Source: Hamadaea sp013361475 (GTDB taxonomy: Bacteria > Actinomycetota > Actinomycetes > Mycobacteriales > Micromonosporaceae). Taken from it: a DNA stretch of 64,000 nt. The stretch covers positions 310,001 through 374,000 of the forward strand of contig NZ_JBFAHM010000008.1 in assembly GCF_040654195.1 (NCBI RefSeq), given 5' to 3'. Shown one piece after another: positions 55,295-64,000 of the stretch; position 1 is the first letter of the stretch; every line of letters starts with the position of its first letter. The notes beneath the pieces were generated by a model, which worked only from the letters and a program-made list of their open reading frames with translations, was not told where the DNA came from and did not search any database. The translations under genes and the position numbers were made by a program.

Positions 55295-55585
55295 ATGTAC
55301 GGCACTGTGATGATCGGCAAACTCAAGGTCCCTTACGACGAGGTCGTCCGCGCCGAGAAGGAGTGGGACGACCAGCGCAAGGTGCCTGGTTACGTGCGTG
55401 GCGACCTGCTGCGCGCCGACGACGGCCAGACGATCGTGATGGCCGTCCAATTCGAGAGCAAAGAGCAGTACGTCGCCCTCGCTGACGACCCTCAGCAGGA
55501 CGAATGGTGGCGCACGGTGATGGCGCCCATGCTCGACGGCGAACCGACGTGGATCGACGGCACCTGGGAGTCGCAGACTCGGTAA
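55295..55585 (+). CDS. Small dimeric alpha-beta barrel protein (antibiotic-monooxygenase-like)
   Basis: A 96-residue protein with the pattern of ABM/dimeric ferredoxin-fold proteins: an N-terminal beta strand (GTVMIGKLKVPYDEVVRAEK), VPGYVRGDLLRADDG, and QFESKEQYVALADDPQQDEW at the helix. Relatives act as small oxygenases or as simple binding proteins. The ATG at 55295 was chosen because the residues before it are encoded by the palindromic repeat. AGAGG stands five bases upstream and an AAAATAG just before it; the promoter may lie inside the repeat. Confidence 0.7.
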   Translation: MYGTVMIGKLKVPYDEVVRAEKEWDDQRKVPGYVRGDLLRADDGQTIVMAVQFESKEQYVALADDPQQDEWWRTVMAPMLDGEPTWIDGTWESQTR

Positions 55586-55710
55586 GCATTGCAAGATCTT
55601 GCAGCACAGCCTGCCGTGGACGGACAAGTCTTGCGGTGAGCTTTCAGTAACGCGTATGTTGCGGCGGACGCTTCGCAGTGATGTGTGCCACCGAGCCCCC
55701 GAGGTACGCG

Positions 55711-58700
55711 ATGAATCTCCGCAGGTTGCTGCCGCTTGCCCTGATCCTCCCGATGACCGTGGTGCCACCGTTGCCGGCTCAAGCCGCCGCCGAGCAGCCG
55801 GCGCCCGCACAGCTCGCGGCGCCGAAGAGGGCGGAGCAGTTCTACTTCGTCCTGCCCGACCGCTTCGCCAACGGCGACCTGTCCAACGACAAGGGCGGGT
55901 ACACCGGCGACCGGACGAAGACCGGCTACGACCCGGCGGACAAGGGCTTCTACCACGGTGGCGACCTGCAAGGCGTGATCGACAAGCTGGACTACATCCA
56001 GGGCCTCGGCACGACCTCGATCTGGCTCGCGCCGGTCTTCAAGAACCGCCCGGTCCAAGGTGATTCGGCGGGTTACCACGGCTACTGGATCACCGACTTC
56101 ACCCAGGTCGACCCGCACTTCGGGACGAACGCCGACCTCAAGCGCCTCGTGCAGAAGGCGCACGACCGGGGGATGAAGATCTACCTCGACGTCATCGTCA
56201 ACCACACCGCCGACGTCCTCCAGTACGCCGAGAACAAGTACGCCTACGTGGACAAGAAGACCAGCCCCTACACCGACGCGCAGGGCCGGTCCTTCGAGGA
56301 CGCGAACTACGCCGACGGCACGCAGGGTTTCCCGAAGGTCGACGGGACGGCCGGCCCCTACACGCCGGTCTTCGCGACGGCGGCCGACCGTACGGTGAAG
56401 AAACCGGCCTGGCTCAACGATCCGTCGATGTACCACAACCGCGGCGACTCGACGTTCTCCGGCGAAAACTCGGCGTACGGGGACTTCTACGGGCTGGACG
56501 ACCTGTGGACCGAGCGACCCGAGGTCGTCGCCGGGATGACGAAGATCTACCAGGACTGGATCGGGACCACCGGCGTCGACGGGTTCCGGCTCGACACCGT
56601 CAAGCACGTCGACATGGCCTTCTGGCCGCAGTTCAGCCAGGGCGTCACGAGCTACGCCAGGGACCACGGCAAACCGAACTTCTTCATGTTCGGCGAGGTC
56701 TACAGCGCCGACGCGGCGTACGCGTCGACCTTCGTGCGCCAGGGCAAGCTGCCCGCCACGCTCGACTTCGGCTTCCAGGCCGCCGCGCAGGGCTTCGTCA
56801 CCGGCGGCAGCGGCCAGGGCCTGGCCGACCTCTACGGGATGGACCCGTACTACACCGCGCCCGGCACCGACGCGAACGCGCTGCCGACCTTCCTCGGCAA
56901 CCACGACATGGGCCGGATCGGCTCCTTCATTACCAAGTCCGGTGTGGACGCTTCGACCTACCTCGACCGCGACAAGCTCGCCCACGAGTTGATGTTCCTC
57001 ACCCGCGGGCAGCCGGTCGTCTACTCCGGCGACGAGCAGGGCTTCACCGGCCCTGGCGGCGACAAGGACGCCCGCCAGGACATGTTCGCCAGCAAGACCA
57101 CCGACTACCTCGACGACGACCTGCTCGGCACCGATCGCACGCACGCTCAGGACAACTACGAGACCACGCATCCGCTCTACCAGACCATCGCGGCCCTCAG
57201 CCGGCTCCGCGCGGCTCATCCCGCGTTGGCGACTGGTACGCAGAAAGTCCGCTACGCGGGCGGTGGAGTCTTCGCGTTCAGCCGGGTCGACTCCGGTGAG
57301 CAGGTGGAATACCTCGTCGCAATGAACTCGTCGACGCAGGCGCAGACGGTGACCCTGTCGACCTCCTCGGCTCCCGGCACCCGGTTCGGCCAGATCTACC
57401 CGAGCCTCGCCGACGGCCCGGCCTCTGACGGGGACGGGCAGGTCACCGTGACCATCCCGCCGCTGTCGTCGGTGGTGCTGCAGGCCTCGAATCAGCTCGG
57501 CGTGGTGTCCGGGACGCCGACGATCACCGTCAGCTCGCCCGGTGACGGGGCGAAGGTGCCCACCATCGCCAAGGTCAGCGCCACCGTCGGCAACGCGTCG
57601 CCGACCGCGACGGTCAGCTTCTCCGCGCAGGTCGCCGGCGGTCGCTGGCAGGCGCTGGGCACCGCCACGCAGCCGGACGCCGACGGCCGCTACACCGTCT
57701 ACCACGACCTGACCGGGCTCGGCGGGACGACGCCGATCGCGTACCGGGCGGTCGTGGACAGTGGGGGAGTGAAGGCGAGCGACACGACCCAGATCACGGT
57801 GGCCACCCCGGTCCAAGGCGCGCAACGGGAGTACGTCCTCGTCCACTATCGGCGTACGGACGGCGACTATGCCGGCTGGGGTCTCTACAACTGGGGCGAC
57901 TCCGACTCGTCGTCGCAGCACGATTGGCCGGTGGGGCAGCCGTTCGCCGGGGAGGACTCCTACGGGCGGTTCGCCTGGGTCAAGGTGAGACCGGGGGCGA
58001 CGAACGTGGGCTTCCTCGTCGTGAACTCCCAAGGCGCCAAGGACGTCGAGGCGGATCGCAGCCTCGACCCCAGCCGCGTCGGCGAGGTCTGGCTCAAACA
58101 GGGCGACGCCACGATCTACTCGTCGCCGGCGGCGGCGCTGGGCTACCAGACGATCCACTACCACCGGGCCGACGGGAACTACGCCGGGTGGGGCCTGCAC
58201 CTGTGGGGCGACGGCCTCGGGATCTCCGTCGACTGGGCCAATCCGATGCCGCCCACCGGGACGGACGCGTTCGGGGCGTACTGGAACGTGCCGCTGACCG
58301 ACCCCACCAAGGTGGTCAACTTCATCGTCCACAACGGAGACGCCAAGGACCCCGGGGCGGACCAGTCGGTCGACCCGACGCAGGGCGCCGACGCCTTCGT
58401 GACCAGCGGCGAGAACGCCGTGTACGCCACCGAAGCGGCCGCCTCGCACGTGGCGGTGCTGCACTACCGGCGGACGAACGGCGACTACACCGGCTGGGGT
58501 CTGCACCTCTGGGACGGCGCGGCCGGCCCGACCGACTGGGGCTCGCCGATGCCGCCCACCGGAACGGACGCCTACGGCGCGTACTGGCGAGTGCCGTTGG
58601 CCGAGGCGGCCACCGCGCTGAGTTACATCGTGCACAACGGCGACGAGAAGGATCTCCCGGCCGACCAGAAGCTGACCTTCGCCACGAGTGGCAACGAAGT

Positions 58701-61326
58701 GTGGCTCCAGCAGCAGACGCCGGGATATCTGCGGCCCGGGGTGAAGAGCGCGCCGAAGGACATCGACCTCGGGCACAGTTACGCCCAGTGGATCGACCGG
58801 TCCACCATCGTGTGGAACAAGGGCGACACCGACGGCAAGGTCTACGACCTCGTCATCGCCCCGAACGGCGGGTTGGGCGTGGCCGACGGGCGCCTCACCG
58901 GCGACTACACCACGATCCGGCTGAGCGCGCGGGCCGACGGGCTCACCGAAGCACAACGCGCCGCCTATCCGCACCTCTGGGCGTACCACTCGTTCGGCTT
59001 GAGCGCGGACCTGAAGAAGATCAAGGCCGCGCTGACCGCGCAGCTGGTCGTGACCGAGAGCGACCACGAGGGCAACCTGTTGTCGGCGACCGGCGTGCAG
59101 GCGCCGGGCGTCCTCGACGACGTGTACGCCGCCGCGACCGGCGTGAAGCTGGGGCCGGTCCTGACGCGCGACCAGACGCGGATCTCGGTCTGGGCGCCGA
59201 CTGCCCGCAGCGTCCAGCTTGAGCTGATGGCGACGCCGACCGGTACGCCGACCCTGGTCCCGATGAAGCGGGACGACGCGACCGGTGTCTGGCGGGCGAC
59301 CGGGCCACTGGCCTGGAAGGGGAAGTTCTACCGGTTCCGGGTGGACGCGTGGCAACCCGCGTCGCATGCCTTCGTCACAGCGAGCGTCACCGATCCCTAC
59401 TCGCTGGCGCTGGCCGTCAACTCGACCGCCAGCCAGATCGTGTCGCTCAGCGAGCAGAAGCCGGCCGGCTGGGACTCGCTGCGCAAACCCGCGGTGACCG
59501 GGCGGCCGCAGATCCAGGAGGTGTCGGTGCGGGACTTCTCCATCACCGATACCACCGTCGCGCCTGCCTCGCGCGGGACGTATCTCGCCTTCGCGGACTC
59601 GTCCTCGGCCGGGATGTCGCACTTGCGGGATCTGTCGGCGGCGGGCGTGACGCACCTGCACCTACTGCCGACGTTCGACTTCGCCACCACCCCCGAGGAG
59701 CGGTCGGCACAGGCGACCCCGGCTTGTGATCTGGCGTCGCTGCCGGCGGACTCCGACCAGCAGCAGGCCTGCGTGGCGGCGGTACGCGACACCGACGGCT
59801 ACAACTGGGGCTACGACCCGTTGCACTACACCGTCCCCGAGGGCGGATACGCCGTGTCGCCCGCCGACCGGACGCTGGAATACCGGCGCATGGTGCAGGG
59901 CGTGAACAACGCCGGGCTGCGCGTAGTGGCCGACGTCGTCTACAACCACACCTCCGCGTCGGGGGTCGCGCCGGGTTCGATCCTGGACCAGATCGTGCCC
60001 GGGTACTACCAGCGGCTGCTCGACGACGGCACGGTGGCGACCTCCACCTGCTGTGCCAACACGGCGCCGGAACACGCCATGATGGGCAAACTCGTGGTCG
60101 ACTCGGTCGTCACCTGGGCACGTGAGTACAAGGTGGACGGATTCCGGTTCGACCTCATGGGTCACCACCCGCGCGCGAACATCCTCGCCGTGCGTCAGGC
60201 GTTGGACGCGCTGACGGTTTCGCACGACGGGGTCGACGGGAAGTCGATCCTGCTCTACGGCGAGGGCTGGGACTTCGGGGAGGTCGCGAACAACGCCCGG
60301 TTCGTCCAGGCAACCCAGCGGAACATGGCGGGAACCGGCATCGGCACCTTCACCGACCGGCTGCGCGACGCCGTACGCGGTGGCGGGCCGTTCGACGCGA
60401 ACCCCGGCATCCAAGGCTTCGCCTCGGGCCTCGGCTCCTCTTCCGACCTGCCCGCGCTCTTGCACGCACAGGATCTGATCCAGCTGGGGCTGGCCGGGAA
60501 CCTGTCTTCCTACACGTTCCGCGACTCGTCGGGCACGCTCGTGCGCGGCGACCAGGTCTCCTACAACGGAACCCCGGCGGGCTACGCGGCCTCTCCGTCG
60601 GAGGCGGTCACCTACGTGGACGCCCACGACAACGAGATCCTGTACGACGCGCTCGCGTACAAGCTGCCGCGGTCCACCTCGGCGGTGGATCGCGCCCGGA
60701 TGCAGATCCTCGCCCTGTCGACGGTGGCGTTCTCCCAAGGGACCGGGTTCGTGACCTTCGGCTCCGATCGGCTGCGGTCCAAGTCGCTGGACAAGAACTC
60801 CTACAACTCCGGCGACTGGTTCAACGCGGTCGAGTGGGACTGCTCGGCGGGCAACGGGTTCGGCCGGGGCCTGCCGCCGGCGGCGGACAACTCCTCGCGC
60901 TGGGACTACGCCCGGCCGCTGCTGGCCGATCCAGCGTTGGTGCCGTCCTGCGACGTGATCAACCTGGCCGCGGCCCGGTACGCCGAACTGCTGCGGATCC
61001 GGTCGTCCTCGCCGGTGTTCAGCCTGCCGACGGCGGCCGCCGTTCAGGAGCGCGTCTCGTTCCCGGTGTCAGGAACCTCGGCCGCGCAGGCCGGAGTGAT
61101 CGTGATGTCTCTCGACGCCCGAGGGCTGGATGGCCATTTTGGGCGGTATGTGGTGATCTTCAACAGCAAGGCGGAATCGGTGACGCAGTCGATCCCGGGG
61201 CTGACCGGGTCATACGCGCTGCACCCGGTCCTCGCCGGATCCGTGGACGCCTCGCTCCGCTCGGCCTCCGCCGCCGGCTCATCCTTCACAGTTCCGGCGC
61301 GATCGGTGACGGTCTTCGTCTCCTGA
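55711..61326 (+). CDS. Secreted amylopullulanase with two GH13 catalytic domains
   Basis: A 1,871-residue secreted starch-degrading enzyme. Order: signal peptide (1-27); alpha-amylase GH13 domain (about 35-480) with Asp295 in VDGFRLDTVKH, Glu329 in FGEVYS and NHD at 397-399; an Ig-like domain (about 605-700); three pullulanase-associated PUD/CBM41-like domains starting near 707, 812 and 913 (each with HYxRxxG-YxGWGL); then a pullulanase region with GH13 motifs VVADVVYNHTS, Asp1481 in VDGFRFDLMG, Glu1518 in YGEGWDFG and Asp1640 in VDAHDNE. All six catalytic acids are present, so both alpha-1,4 and alpha-1,6 cleavage are expected. ATG at 55711 follows GAGG by six bases. Confidence 0.95.
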   Translation: MNLRRLLPLALILPMTVVPPLPAQAAAEQPAPAQLAAPKRAEQFYFVLPDRFANGDLSNDKGGYTGDRTKTGYDPADKGFYHGGDLQGVIDKLDYIQGLGTTSIWLAPVFKNRPVQGDSAGYHGYWITDFTQVDPHFGTNADLKRLVQKAHDRGMKIYLDVIVNHTADVLQYAENKYAYVDKKTSPYTDAQGRSFEDANYADGTQGFPKVDGTAGPYTPVFATAADRTVKKPAWLNDPSMYHNRGDSTFSGENSAYGDFYGLDDLWTERPEVVAGMTKIYQDWIGTTGVDGFRLDTVKHVDMAFWPQFSQGVTSYARDHGKPNFFMFGEVYSADAAYASTFVRQGKLPATLDFGFQAAAQGFVTGGSGQGLADLYGMDPYYTAPGTDANALPTFLGNHDMGRIGSFITKSGVDASTYLDRDKLAHELMFLTRGQPVVYSGDEQGFTGPGGDKDARQDMFASKTTDYLDDDLLGTDRTHAQDNYETTHPLYQTIAALSRLRAAHPALATGTQKVRYAGGGVFAFSRVDSGEQVEYLVAMNSSTQAQTVTLSTSSAPGTRFGQIYPSLADGPASDGDGQVTVTIPPLSSVVLQASNQLGVVSGTPTITVSSPGDGAKVPTIAKVSATVGNASPTATVSFSAQVAGGRWQALGTATQPDADGRYTVYHDLTGLGGTTPIAYRAVVDSGGVKASDTTQITVATPVQGAQREYVLVHYRRTDGDYAGWGLYNWGDSDSSSQHDWPVGQPFAGEDSYGRFAWVKVRPGATNVGFLVVNSQGAKDVEADRSLDPSRVGEVWLKQGDATIYSSPAAALGYQTIHYHRADGNYAGWGLHLWGDGLGISVDWANPMPPTGTDAFGAYWNVPLTDPTKVVNFIVHNGDAKDPGADQSVDPTQGADAFVTSGENAVYATEAAASHVAVLHYRRTNGDYTGWGLHLWDGAAGPTDWGSPMPPTGTDAYGAYWRVPLAEAATALSYIVHNGDEKDLPADQKLTFATSGNEVWLQQQTPGYLRPGVKSAPKDIDLGHSYAQWIDRSTIVWNKGDTDGKVYDLVIAPNGGLGVADGRLTGDYTTIRLSARADGLTEAQRAAYPHLWAYHSFGLSADLKKIKAALTAQLVVTESDHEGNLLSATGVQAPGVLDDVYAAATGVKLGPVLTRDQTRISVWAPTARSVQLELMATPTGTPTLVPMKRDDATGVWRATGPLAWKGKFYRFRVDAWQPASHAFVTASVTDPYSLALAVNSTASQIVSLSEQKPAGWDSLRKPAVTGRPQIQEVSVRDFSITDTTVAPASRGTYLAFADSSSAGMSHLRDLSAAGVTHLHLLPTFDFATTPEERSAQATPACDLASLPADSDQQQACVAAVRDTDGYNWGYDPLHYTVPEGGYAVSPADRTLEYRRMVQGVNNAGLRVVADVVYNHTSASGVAPGSILDQIVPGYYQRLLDDGTVATSTCCANTAPEHAMMGKLVVDSVVTWAREYKVDGFRFDLMGHHPRANILAVRQALDALTVSHDGVDGKSILLYGEGWDFGEVANNARFVQATQRNMAGTGIGTFTDRLRDAVRGGGPFDANPGIQGFASGLGSSSDLPALLHAQDLIQLGLAGNLSSYTFRDSSGTLVRGDQVSYNGTPAGYAASPSEAVTYVDAHDNEILYDALAYKLPRSTSAVDRARMQILALSTVAFSQGTGFVTFGSDRLRSKSLDKNSYNSGDWFNAVEWDCSAGNGFGRGLPPAADNSSRWDYARPLLADPALVPSCDVINLAAARYAELLRIRSSSPVFSLPTAAAVQERVSFPVSGTSAAQAGVIVMSLDARGLDGHFGRYVVIFNSKAESVTQSIPGLTGSYALHPVLAGSVDASLRSASAAGSSFTVPARSVTVFVS

Positions 61327-61393
61327 CGCCACTTTGAGCGCCGGCCGCTTTGGGCGCCGGCCGCTGGCCGCCGGCCGCTGGCCGCCTTGGGCG

Positions 61394-61452
61394 CTGGATC
61401 AGGGTTCTCGGTCGAATCTTGGCTGATGATTCGACCGAGAACCCTGATCCAG
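61394..61452. repeat. Palindromic repeat family A, perfect copy
   Basis: 25-bp perfect arms at 61394-61418 (CTGGATCAGGGTTCTC...) and 61428-61452, with a 9-nt loop. It lies 67 bases past the amylopullulanase stop. A short GCCGGCCGCTGGCCGCC-like repeat precedes it. The rest of the 61327-61739 spacer shows no credible gene. Confidence 0.9.
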
Positions 61453-61739
61453 TGGCGTGTGTCGTACGGGACAAGGCACGCCGGACAGCCGACCGCCGCC
61501 GGAGCCTCGACGTCACGGCGGCGGGCGGCGGTCAAGTGTTTATCCGCCGATGTGGATCCACAACGGGCCGATGTGCAAAAGATGGCCCAGACCCACGAAC
61601 AGTCCGATGAACACGCGAAACACCCCCCACACCTTGAGTGCCTTCGGTTCTGAGCGTAGGCACTTGGTTGATGGTGTGGAGGGCGTTTCGTGAAAAGAGT
61701 TCGCGCAGGGAGGTACGCGTACTCCTTCGTGGTGCTTCG

Positions 61740-63233
61740 TCAGCCGGGCAGACGCGGCCCGGCCTCTCGCTGCTCGGCCAGCCAGGTCTCGACCTCGGCG
61801 CTGGTCCGGGGCAGCCCGGCGGACAGGTTGACGGAGCCCTCGGCGGTGACGAGCACGTCGTCCTCGATGCGTACGCCGACGCCGCGCAGTTCCTCGGGCA
61901 CCAGCTCGTCCTCGGCCTGGAAGTACAGCCCCGGTTCGACGGTCAGGACGTAGCCCTCGTTCAGCTCACCCTTGTTGTAGTGCTCCGCGCGAGCGTTGGC
62001 GCAGTCGTGCACGTCGATGCCGAGCATGTGGCCGAAGCCGTGCAGGGTCCACCGGCGGTAGAGCATCGAGTCCTTCTCCATCGCCTCCTCCACCGACACC
62101 GGCAGGATGCCCAGGTCGTGCAGACCCTCGGCGAGCACTCGCATGCAGGTCGTGTGCACGTCCGCGAAGTTGACGCCCGGCTTGATGAAGTCCATGCCGG
62201 CCTGCTGCGAGGCGTACACGATGTCGTAAACCTGCTTCTGCAACGGCGTGAACCGCCCGTTGACGGGCACCGTGCGGGTCACGTCGGCGGTGTAGAGGTT
62301 GCGGTTCTCGACACCCATGTCCATGAGCAGCAGATCGCCGGGCTGCGTACGCCCGTCGTTGCGGATCCAGTGCAGGATCGTGGCGTGGGCGCCGTTGCCG
62401 ACGATCGACGAGTAGCCGACGTCGTTGCCGTCGTGGCGGGCCCGTAGCCCGAAGACGCCCTCGATGAGGCGCTCGGACACGGCCCGGTCGGCCGGCAGGA
62501 TGCGGGCGACGTCCTCGAAGCCGCGGACGGTGGCGTCGATGGCGTCCTGCAGCTGCGCGAGCTCCCAGGCGTCCTTGACCAGCTTGTGCTCGGAGATCGT
62601 CCAAGCCAGCTCCTGGTCGCGGTCGAGGTCGGTCGCGTTCCACGGCAGCACGGCCGCGTCCACGCCCGGGTCGAACCCACGCAGGACCCGGGTGCCCTTC
62701 GCGGTCAGCCCGGCCAGCACCTCGGGCAGATCGGCCAGGTTGGCCGTCTTGACCCCGAGCTCGGCCGCCTTCTCGCTCAGCGTGTGCCGGCGGCCGATCC
62801 ACAGCTCGCCGTACATGCGGTCTTTGAAGAACTCGTCGGTGTCGCGCGGCGAGCGCGGCCGGACGAACAGCGTGGCCTCGCCGTCGGGGCGGACGATCAG
62901 CACGCTCTCCGGGTCGAACTCGCCCGTGAGGTAGAAGAAGTCGCTGCCGGGCCGGTAGTTGTACCCGGTGTCGTTGGCGCGCACCTTCTCGTGGCCGCTC
63001 GGGATCACGAGCGTCTCGCCGGGGAAGGCGGCGGCCAGCCGGGCGCGGCGCGCGGCGTAGTTGGGCGCCCCGTCGGTCCCGGTCACCGCCAGCTCCGCGT
63101 CCCGCCATCCGGTCCGCATGAACTCGAGGAACTTCTCCGGGTACGCCGGGTCGTGGGTCTGCTGGGTCTTGGTCTTCCCGTTGCCGGCCTCGGTGTCGGC
63201 GGCTTCCGGGGTGGCCTGGTCGGCCTCGGTCAT
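61740..63233 (-). CDS. pepP: Xaa-Pro aminopeptidase
   Basis: A 497-residue M24-family metallopeptidase releasing an N-terminal residue before proline. Residues 1-40 form a charged, disordered N-terminus; the N-terminal domain follows, with the creatinase-type metal site in the C-terminal half: Asp in LLLMDMGVEN, Asp in TADVTRTV, His in GFGHMLGIDVHD, Glu in LTVEPGLYF and Glu in VRIEDDVLV. The ATG at 63233 has GGGAGG nine bases upstream. It diverges from asnB. Confidence 0.94.
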   Translation of the reverse strand: MTEADQATPEAADTEAGNGKTKTQQTHDPAYPEKFLEFMRTGWRDAELAVTGTDGAPNYAARRARLAAAFPGETLVIPSGHEKVRANDTGYNYRPGSDFFYLTGEFDPESVLIVRPDGEATLFVRPRSPRDTDEFFKDRMYGELWIGRRHTLSEKAAELGVKTANLADLPEVLAGLTAKGTRVLRGFDPGVDAAVLPWNATDLDRDQELAWTISEHKLVKDAWELAQLQDAIDATVRGFEDVARILPADRAVSERLIEGVFGLRARHDGNDVGYSSIVGNGAHATILHWIRNDGRTQPGDLLLMDMGVENRNLYTADVTRTVPVNGRFTPLQKQVYDIVYASQQAGMDFIKPGVNFADVHTTCMRVLAEGLHDLGILPVSVEEAMEKDSMLYRRWTLHGFGHMLGIDVHDCANARAEHYNKGELNEGYVLTVEPGLYFQAEDELVPEELRGVGVRIEDDVLVTAEGSVNLSAGLPRTSAEVETWLAEQREAGPRLPG

Positions 63234-63367
63234 GGTGATGTACCTCCCTGTGGTGTTCACCTGGCCTCGACCCTACCCGGATCTTGAACGGCGCATAATC
63301 GCCGACCGGATGTCTGCCCGCCGGGGGTTGGCCCGCGCGCGATCATCCGCGTGACAAGATGGTGCCC

Positions 63368-64000
63368 ATGTGCGGGATCCTTGCCTTCTTCAGCGCCACC
63401 GGCGACGCGTACCGGCACGAGCAGTCCCTGGCCGGGGCGCTCGAGTGCCTGCACCACCGCGGGCCCGACGAGACCGGCCTGGAGCTGGTCGGCGCGGACG
63501 CGATCTTCGCCCACAAGCGGCTGTCGATCATCGACGTGGCCCTGTCCCATGAGCCCATTCACTACCTCAACGGCCGTTATGTCCTGACCTTCAACGGTGA
63601 GATCTACAACTACCTGGAGCTGCGCGACGAGCTGGCCAGGGAGTTCGGCGCCGAGTTCGCGACCAACGGCGACGGCGAGGCGGTCGTCGCGGGCTTCCAC
63701 TACTGGGGCGAGGCGGTCCTCGACCGGCTGCGGGGCATGTTCGCCTTCGTCATCTGGGACCGGCAGGAGCAGCGCGCGTTCGGCGCTCGCGACCCCTTCG
63801 GCATCAAGCCGATGCACTACCTCACCACGCCGGACGGGCTCTACCTGGCGAGCGAGAAGAAGGCGTTGTTGCCGTTCGCCCCGTCGGCTGAGGCCGGCGA
63901 CAACGGGGTCGACACCGCCAATCTGTCGCACTACCTGACCCTGCAATACGTTCCGGAGCCCCGCACCCTGCACAAGGGCATCGCGCGGATCGGCTCGGGG
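63368..64000 (+). CDS. asnB: Glutamine-hydrolysing asparagine synthetase, 3'-truncated
   Basis: Transfers nitrogen from glutamine to aspartate with ATP. The visible 211 residues are the class II glutaminase domain: nucleophile Cys2 (MCGILAFF), LHHRGPDETGLEL, HKRLSIIDVA, FNGEIYNYLELRDEL and ARDPFGIKPMHY. The synthetase domain begins near the end (LSHYLTLQYVPEPRTL) and continues past the window edge. The frame contains no stop up to base 64000. Confidence 0.94.
   Translation, partial: MCGILAFFSATGDAYRHEQSLAGALECLHHRGPDETGLELVGADAIFAHKRLSIIDVALSHEPIHYLNGRYVLTFNGEIYNYLELRDELAREFGAEFATNGDGEAVVAGFHYWGEAVLDRLRGMFAFVIWDRQEQRAFGARDPFGIKPMHYLTTPDGLYLASEKKALLPFAPSAEAGDNGVDTANLSHYLTLQYVPEPRTLHKGIARIGSG

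Noticed and set aside
55492..59661. 1,389-codon frame antisense to the amylopullulanase
   Set aside because: Mirror frame of a large secreted enzyme whose domains are all recognisable on the plus strand.
61690..61740. Short GTG-initiated coding frame just beyond the 3' end of pepP
   Set aside because: Runs into antisense of pepP and has no family-like sequence.

Overview
The window reads as a chromosomal segment of a high-GC actinomycete. A 20S proteasome/pupylation locus (prcA, pafA, pafB, pafC) sits in the same order as in Mycobacterium tuberculosis and Streptomyces and leads into tatA, tatC and a Ski2/HelY-type helicase. GTG starts and GTGA/ATGA overlaps are frequent. The gene set and the GATC-rich palindromic intergenic repeats suggest Micromonosporaceae, but that family assignment is inference. 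No rRNA, tRNA, CRISPR array, insertion sequence or prophage was recognised.

Layout. 1-644: 3' part of prcA. 0.8-7.9 kb: dTDP-L-rhamnose/surface-glycan island (two GT2 glycosyltransferases, a DUF2304 protein, rfbD, rfbB, rfbA, a flippase, rfbC) lying between prcA and pafA. 7.9-20 kb: pafA, a small membrane protein, a DUF3866 protein, pafBC behind an SOS-box-like site, two small membrane proteins, tatA-tatC, a lipid kinase, a HAD hydrolase and helY. 20-34 kb: housekeeping and regulatory genes (MHYT protein, merR-thioredoxin, geranylgeranyl-reductase-like flavoprotein, zinc peptidase, ABC-F ATPase, crotonase, ABC exporter, RIO kinase, an AcnR-like TetR regulator, nitrilase-family hydrolase, HAD). 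34.3-37 kb: a 13E12-type DUF222/HNH gene followed by duplicated and decayed HNH sequence and a broken HEAT-repeat gene; this is the clearest region of genome decay. 37-52 kb: mostly secreted or envelope enzymes (glycerophosphodiesterase, chitinase, GH71/99-like enzyme, gamma-glutamyltransferase, two septum-formation-family lipoproteins), with truncated hemoglobin and aconitase. 52-64 kb: FAD monooxygenase/PadR pair, homocysteine methyltransferase, purC, a 1,871-residue secreted amylopullulanase, an Xaa-Pro aminopeptidase and the 5' part of asnB.

Connections. Two secreted enzymes carry twin-arginine signals that the local tatA/tatC products could serve (no tatB is present here). The AcnR-like regulator has a 22-bp palindrome in its promoter region, and a 17-of-22 match lies upstream of aconitase about 11.6 kb away, suggesting one regulatory circuit. 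The PadR and MerR regulators each have a palindrome in the adjacent promoter region. The sugar island would make dTDP-rhamnose and attach and export a surface polysaccharide.

Four families of palindromic repeats (called A to D here) occupy intergenic spaces. Most copies lie just past gene 3' ends, as expected for REP-like elements or terminators. No wholly new defence or biosynthetic system was found; the best leads are the regulatory sites upstream of pafB and acnA, a possible leader ORF before the RIO kinase gene, and the repeat families.
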